A DNA stretch of 64,000 nucleotides from contig OZ234496.1 of the NCBI GenBank assembly GCA_965153455.1, positions 9,137,863 to 9,201,862 on the forward strand, written 5' to 3'. The position numbers and the translations under genes are program-made. Numbering within the stretch: position 1 is the first letter of the stretch; each line of letters starts with the position of its first letter. The notes below the pieces were generated by a model. The model saw only the letters and a list, made by a program, of their open reading frames with translations, had not been told where the DNA came from and did no database searches. Shown piece after piece: positions 57,836 to 64,000 of this stretch. Origin of the DNA: Sphagnum compactum. Its lineage: Eukaryota; Bryophyta; Sphagnopsida; Sphagnales.

Positions 57836-59701
57836 GCAACCATTCTTGACCCTTTCAACATTAATTAAATTGGTTTAGAAAACCAACAATCTAAAGCTTA
57901 CTCTGACCATTTTTCAAGTTTAAAATTTCAAGATTTATAAAAACATAAGTTAATTGTGTAGAAACAACCTGTTGTTCCTTTTTAATATTTAAAACTCTTG
58001 TGCACATTCTACATAGCAGGAAGGTTTACATCTCAAAATCATGGTCAACATTCTTCAACTTTTGTTTTGTGTGCAATACCAAAGCTTCAAAATGTTCCAA
58101 GGTTCACCCTTTTGGAGATTCTTTACATTTACACTCCATAATAATAGTTTCTTCCTATAGAAATTGTTTCATCGTTTCAAGGTCCTAATGAATCTCTTGC
58201 TTTTAAACAAAATGCTTGAATTCATGACTAGTAATTTGACTTCCAAAGATTACAATTGATTCTTCAAATCACTTTATTTAATTTATAAAATATGTATATG
58301 GGGATGGATTTTTATGGATAACCTAGTAGTTTTTTCTAGAATTTTTTGACAAATGTTAACTATTGTAACAAAAAAAGCCAAAGGCTTTTGAAAACTTTTT
58401 CAACTTCAACAATTTGACATTCTTCTTCACTATGAGATTCACTTTTTGTAGTTTGCCTTGACAACTCCAATCCATTACTTTTATTTATCGGCAATGGCCA
58501 TGGTTGTGCTACTTTTTGAAGTTGTTTATGAGTGGAATCAAAAGCATACAACAATTAATTCACAATGTGCCCTTTCTTTTGTGCCACCCATGCCCTCAAA
58601 AAAATGCGAGATATTCACCATTCAATGATGTGTTTTAATACAAGGTTATGTAAAGCTTATCAAACTTTGTAGCCTTTACAAAAGTCAAAATGCTATCCCC
58701 AAGTTCTGCCTTCCACCCATTCAAATGTCTTTTCATGAAAACATCTTTCATTGCGTCAAACATATGAAAGACCATAGCTGACCATAGCATGACCATAGCT
58801 GTGATCAATTATTTTTAACTTGTCATTTTCCGTCATAGACATCATGTCAACAAACATTGTTTTTTTTTCGCAAACATTCAATGCCATTATAAAGTACATT
58901 GATAGAAGACAAACAATTACATCAAGATCACAAATTTGGCCATAACACTAAAATCTTTTCAACAATTTACAAACACCAAAAAACCAAACTCACCAGGTTT
59001 GTTGCTCAATGTTCATTCCTACCACACTCACTCCCATCATTCCCGTCAAATTCAATTTCGCCCATGAATTACGATGAAAACCTAATTTGGTGTGGAATAG
59101 TAGGTTTGTCCTTTGAAACAATATTGCAATTGTAAAAAAGATAGTCTTAAGTTGAAAAGCACCACTTTTGTGAGCATTGATTATGTTGAGGCACAACTAC
59201 CTTACTACCTTATTGTCCTTTGTGTGACAATATTCCCACATGTTTACAAAAACATGTGACCAATTTATTTTTAAAGACGTTTTGAAGCCTAACAAGGTAG
59301 TTAAAATGTTCACTTTACCTTGTTTTGACCTTTTCTATTTTTTTATTTGAGTTTTGTGTCCATTACCAATAATATTTTTTCATTTAACCTACTGACTGGA
59401 AGGTTCAATTTGCAATTTCAAATTTTTTTTGAACTATTCAAATCATTTAAAATTATGTTCAAACTTTTTAAAGTTTGGAAATAATTACATACAAGTTGTT
59501 AGGACTTAGAACCTTAGAACCTATACTTTTAAACCTCAAACCTAGAGCTTAAGACCCAAAAACTTGATCTAAACCTAAAACCTTCACCCCTTCCTAACCC
59601 TATGACTTGGGCCTTATAAACAAATGTTAAGACCTATTAGGTTTGGTTTAACGATGGGTTTGGTTCTATGTAAACCCATGAAGTCTAGCTCCTTTTGGAC
59701 T
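57836..59701. other. AT-rich segment present in only one S1 copy
   Basis: About 1.87 kb replaces the 0.55 kb at 5431-5975. I found no terminal repeats, coding or relatives in the window. It could be an insertion here or a deletion at the other copy. Confidence 0.4.
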
Positions 59702-61437
59702 CAAGAACTAGACAACATTCATATAAACCTAAACTAGTCTACTAAATTGGTAGTGGGGAGACACAAAGCACACTCCCCCCCTCCCCTAATGGAGCTTTGT
59801 CAGGCACATAAAGTGAGCTTATTTTTAGAGCAACATGGTTCTACATTGTTTTGCACAGTTTGCCCTGCCTTCCCCTTCACCCCAGAAAAAAAACCTTAAA
59901 ACTTATTTCACAAAAGGTTTAACGATGTTTAAATCTTATGTTTGTACCTTTGCGGAGATTCAAACCAAGGACTCCAAAGAGACCACTAGAAGTACACATC
60001 ACTAGCCTACTTTCTAGTTATCAGTAAAGCATTGGTTTTAAAAATATATATTTTACTTTTTCGCATAAAACAATCAACTATGCAAGCATCACATTGTCAC
60101 CTCGGTGTGCTGGACAAAGCTGAAGGGACTCTATTTAGTGTCTTGCATGGCAGTGGCGGCTTCAGTGAACTTCTCTCAATGAAATCCTCATTGGGAATGC
60201 GAACTCCTTGGACAAGGAAAGAAATCGAAAGTCGGTCTTGCCCATACCCACATTCAAATTTTAATTTCAAGGAGACTGGGGATGACGCCAGCCAAATTAT
60301 TTTCATAAGGAAAGCAAGGGTGATGGGAAGAAGGGAAGAAGAGAGAAGAAGTGGCATGACAGGTCTGAGAGGCATTTTGAAGTTGTTGCGAAGAGATTCA
60401 ACATCCTGAGTGAAAAAGCATTCTGAAAATAGCTTGCGTTCCCATTACTGTATAACATATTCCCAAAGGGGGCACGGCCAGATGCAGTACTCTGGCTTGA
60501 CATCAAAATAACTGGAGTTTGAATAAACAGATGAAGCAATCAAACCTGAAAATCTGCAGACATTTTACTTGTGAATAATTAAGTTTTGGATATGTAATAT
60601 ACATGTTTCTCTGTTACAATACAGACTTACACACTCTCTTTCCTTTGTGACCAGCGTTTTGGTTAGGAATTTTTTGTTTTAAGCAAAAGTGGCCATCGTG
60701 CATAGGAAGATGTAGAAAGAGTGGTGATCATCCCTCAGAAGATTTAGCTAAAATCTGCCTATAAGTCATATATGAAGTACAAAACTTGAACCGTCATTAT
60801 AAATTTTTTGGCTGCACACTGAAAACCAATTATAAAAATCTGGTAATTTTTACTGTTTTTCCCCTGACTTCTGAAGATTAAAACACCTTCAGAATCACTT
60901 CATTTTTCAATTTCGATTCTTGGCGAAATTTTGCTAATAAGAAAAAAGGGTGGCCATGACCAGGTCCTCAGTCCTCACTGGCAAGTAACATGTTCGCAAT
61001 CTGATCGTTTTTACACACAGCACTTCATGATGTACCACTACATCTGAATTCCATTGTTCCAAGCAAGTGCACCCACCACTGATAATGTTTATCCAAGGTA
61101 CTCTTCATTGCTACTCTCAACATGTCCTGATTAAATTATCAGGGTGTCAGATTTGTATTGACAAACTAAGTTCACGCGTTGCGGAAGAGTATGCAATGTA
61201 AGGAGCGGGTTTCCATTCTGCTACAGTTTTTAGTGTATCCAGAAGCCGCCTTAAATCCAGGAATATAGCCTGCTCGAAAAGATGAAGCAACTTCCTCATG
61301 TGCCTTCAAAGTCTCTTGTACTTGCAAAAGAAACTTAAGATGCCTTGTCCTTTACACTGGGTAAGCCCTGCTGTAAGGGCCGTATGCCCTGGACGTCAGG
61401 CTCCACCCTCGGCTCCCAGGCCTAATGTCGTAACAGA
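59702..61437. repeat. Duplicated block S1b, second copy
   Basis: Direct match of 5976-7706, including the exon-like remnant on the minus strand near 61240-61340. It ends at CTAATGTCGTAACA, after which it joins inverted S3 rather than S2. Confidence 0.72.
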
Positions 61438-61439
61438 TG

Positions 61440-62379
61440 AAGCATCAAATGAGGGGTCCAACTCAGGCCCAACAGGGCATGAGTTTATGGATAGCTCTAA
61501 TATATATGATTTTATTTTGGGCAAGTCCAATGTTCCAAGAATGTGTTGTTCTCCAACAATTTCACATTCATAATGCGATTACTTCATGAGACAGATGGTG
61601 GCGCTGCTGATGCCCAAAAGCTGAGTAGAAGATTTGATTCCCAAGCCAAAACGTGAAAATGATTATGGTGGTGTGATTTATAGTTGGTAAGGCCCACAGC
61701 CAGGCATTCTATTGATGCAAAAGTTGAAATCAGCCGCAAGGGCTTTACACTAGGAGTCAAGGCTGAACTAGAAGAAATGTTTTCAATCCGCCCAAAGTTA
61801 CTAATAAATGCTGAACTTTTATGGCCTTGTATTTGGCCCCAAGGCTGGAAAAAGGATACCAACGAATTTGGGAGGCCAATTTGCAACCATTGGGGTCAAT
61901 GTTTCAGCATTCATTAATATCCTTACATCAATGTTCTAGAGTTTATTAGTAACTTGATGCCAAACAACAAGGCAAAAATGCTCAAAGTTGGCCCTGAATT
62001 TTTTCGGCCCTCACTCCGAGTGTACAGCGGGCCTAAGGTGCCCACCCAAGGTGGCAGCTAAGGGCAGCATCCAGGGGCCTTACTCCGCATACTTATCATG
62101 TCAGTCCAAAAAGACAACGATGGGCCCTTGGGAAATGTGTGAGAGCTGACCTCCCAATCTAAGAGTGAATTTTATGGTTTTGAGAACGCCCTCCAAGGAC
62201 ACTACCGAGTCTCTGACATTTCATTATATGCAGGAGGACATTGCTGGTCCCAAGAAAGGGTTGCAATATTGGAGAGGACCCGGGCCACCCCATGACATGT
62301 ATCAATGATGATTTTACTTTATGATATGAACTGGGAAGGATTTACAGGTATAATGAAAACATGCTGAAACCTCATGTAT
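61440..62379. repeat. Dispersed block S3, outer copy
   Basis: Inverted match of 18682-19671. It ends at CTCATGTAT just before a transposon terminal repeat. This copy preserves flanking bases that have been lost in the left arm. Confidence 0.72.
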
Positions 62380-62659
62380 GGCCACAGGGAACCAGCACCC
62401 ACCAGTGCACCAGTTGCTCGTTCTGTCCATAGGATGGGTTGCGTTTCTTCATCCAGTTCCTGACTCTGTGTCACCCCAACATTGTACCACAGTCAACCTG
62501 TTTGGCCAGAGTGAACCAGCAGTCACCAATGCACCAATTGGCTGTTCTGTCCAATGGATGGGCTGCGTTTTTTCATTCGGCATCAAATGGGGTTCATCAC
62601 AGACCATTTCTTTTCGCTGGTGATCACTGTATTTTTTATTTTTTTGGTTTGTTCTTTGT

Positions 62660-63285
62660 TTTTTTTTAGACCTGACCTCACACATAGCTACCCTGCTCAC
62701 CTTTCTACCCTCATAAACATTGTACCAACCTTCGTACCTTACTAATTATCCCCTACTGACATAGCGACCTTAATAACTAGTTATGCTACTGACCTAACTC
62801 CTATACTAACTACTTACCTTACTAATTTAGCTACCTTGTTAACTACATACCCTATTAACCTAATCATTGTACTAACTACCTACCCTATTGACCTAGCTAT
62901 ATTACTATTTAGCAACCATGTATACACAACCACTCTATTGACATAAATATTCTACAAACCTAGTCACCTTAATAAAGTAACTTGTTTCCTACGTACTAAC
63001 TTGCATATCTTCCTAACTACCTTGCTAGTGTAACTTTCCTCCTACCTACTAACTTGCCTACCTACATGCCTACCTACTTTAGTAACCTATCTACCTTGTT
63101 CCTTGAACTTCTTTTCTACTTACTAACACACCTACTAACCCAACTACCTACCTATATACCTACTTACCTACCTACTCTAGTAACCTATCTACTTTGTTCC
63201 TTAAACTTCTTTTTTACTTATTAACTTGCTTAATAACCCAACTACCTACTTATATACCTACTCACCTACTTTATCACAACCCTAA
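62660..63285. repeat. Degenerate CTACC/CTTACTAAC repeats
   Basis: Short units around CTACCTAC and TTACTAACTACC repeat irregularly. They resemble, inverted, the GTAGGTAGGT and GTAGTTAGG runs inside the first element (17390-17430 and 18410-18480), so they belong to the same transposon interior. Confidence 0.6.
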
Positions 63286-63289
63286 CCTT

Positions 63290-64000
63290 GGGCTCACGAC
63301 CAAGGCTAAAAGGGTTACAAAGGTGCGGGCAACGAGGAGTGTGAGAGTGTGTGAAGGAAGACTCACACTCCCCAGTGAGCTCCCAATTTGGGAGTTGGAG
63401 TCCCGATGGACCCCCGAACCTTTAGAGAACAATTGCAGAGGTCAAAACACCTCTCATTTAGGAATTTTTTATATCATTAAAAAGCTATTGAAATCTAGAT
63501 GTTTAAAATGGGCTTGCATGACCCATTTGGACATCTGCAACACAAGTTATGGCGAAAAGAAAGGTCGGGAGTCAAACTCGCAGTTTGACTCCCGACCACG
63601 AAAACTCGGGAATCAACCCAAAATCCATGCGTGCAGGTGGCGTGCGACACATCGTTGGGAAGCTCTCGATGAGAGCTATAAATTTGCTTTAGACCTTGTC
63701 CCGATCGGAGGTCTGAGCACAAAGTTATGGTCACGCAAAGTTCCAACCTTGGTAGTTTCAGGACTCTCCTTCGAGAATCCTGGGACAAAAAGCCATTTGA
63801 ATGTAGGCCTTGCGGAGAGGTGCAAAGTATACTATATGGGCGAAGGTGGTGGCTTCCCCCAAGTCCGGGCCGTGGTGAATCTTGTGAGTCTGAGGTCACC
63901 CGTGGCTTGTCCTAGCACCAAAGGTGCTCCAACATGGTATTAACCAACATGTTGATATAGATTCGAGTGAGTAAATAAATTGCTTCTCACTCTGCCTAGT
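63290..64000 (+). other. Hairpin-rich GC-richer end region, possible LTR edge
   Basis: There is a perfect 15 bp stem with a 5-base loop at 63563-63597 (GGTCGGGAGTCAAAC-TCGCA-GTTTGACTCCCGACC by segments). A 9 bp stem (GAGTGTGAG/CTCACACTC, 63337-63370) and CTCCCAATTTGGGAG are also present. CCAACATGGTATTA at about 63928-63941 resembles an LTR end in CA followed by a TGGTAT primer site for initiator tRNA. Only one edge is visible, so an LTR retrotransposon is a guess. The 249-residue frame at 63194-63943 is not protein-like. Confidence 0.3.

Larger units (their letters stand above)
62380..64000. mobile_element. Second copy of the candidate Mutator-like element, one end only
   Basis: The terminal repeat 62380-62416 starts GGCCACAGGGAACCAGCACC. 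The adjoining interior (GCTCGTTCTGTCCATAGGA) matches the complement of the right end of the 8970-18681 element closely. The other end lies beyond the window or is lost, and sequence beyond about 63.3 kb may be a different insertion. Confidence 0.45.

Noticed and set aside
63194-63943. 249-codon open frame on the plus strand, the longest in the window
   Set aside because: It spans tandem CTACC-like repeats and several perfect hairpins, has no protein-like motifs, and its second half looks like an LTR or leader.

Overview
The window looks like nuclear DNA of a land plant with a large, repeat-rich genome. The evidence is receptor-kinase exons with phase-2 LRR introns, plant-type transposons, and a nuclear copy of plant mitochondrial nad2. 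The species cannot be fixed. The nad2 piece has no introns and already encodes residues that many vascular plants make by RNA editing, so a fern, lycophyte or bryophyte-like source is possible (inference).

The main content is one leucine-rich-repeat (LRR) receptor kinase gene present three times. Copy A (1-2284, +) enters the window at its last LRR exons and ends just after a transmembrane exon, with no kinase. Copy B (22093-33416, +) has a signal peptide, about ten LRRs, a Cys-rich stretch, a transmembrane exon and every kinase subdomain. Copy C (49615-37410, -) is B in inverted orientation. It lacks the last three kinase exons and carries two different transmembrane exons. B and C are the arms of a near-palindrome (about 18.68-32.49 kb against 37.25-52.74 kb) around a 4.75 kb unique spacer. 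Its outer part continues as 7.71-8.97 kb against 52.74-56.1 kb.

The left arm is split by a 9.7 kb candidate Mutator-like element (8970-18681) with 37 bp imperfect terminal inverted repeats. Nested in it is a decayed LINE (about 9065-14420, -). Nested in the LINE is a 0.7 kb mitochondrial insert (10350-11057) holding a nad2 fragment and a group II intron-like hairpin. The right arm has, at the matching place, two head-to-tail Helitron-like elements (53314-55106); the left copy preserves the empty site.

The outer flanks (4.55-7.7 kb and 56.1-62.4 kb) are further duplicated blocks whose junctions have swapped partners, as an inversion would produce. Small repeats lie throughout: a Harbinger-like MITE in three copies, a SINE-like family of about 115 bp, a 108 bp foldback, and degenerate minisatellites. 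The last 0.7 kb has hairpins and a possible LTR/primer-site boundary. No tRNA, rRNA, operon or CRISPR array was seen. The likely working gene is copy B; A and C look like kinase-less or truncated derivatives that might act as decoys or as a source of double-stranded RNA (inference).
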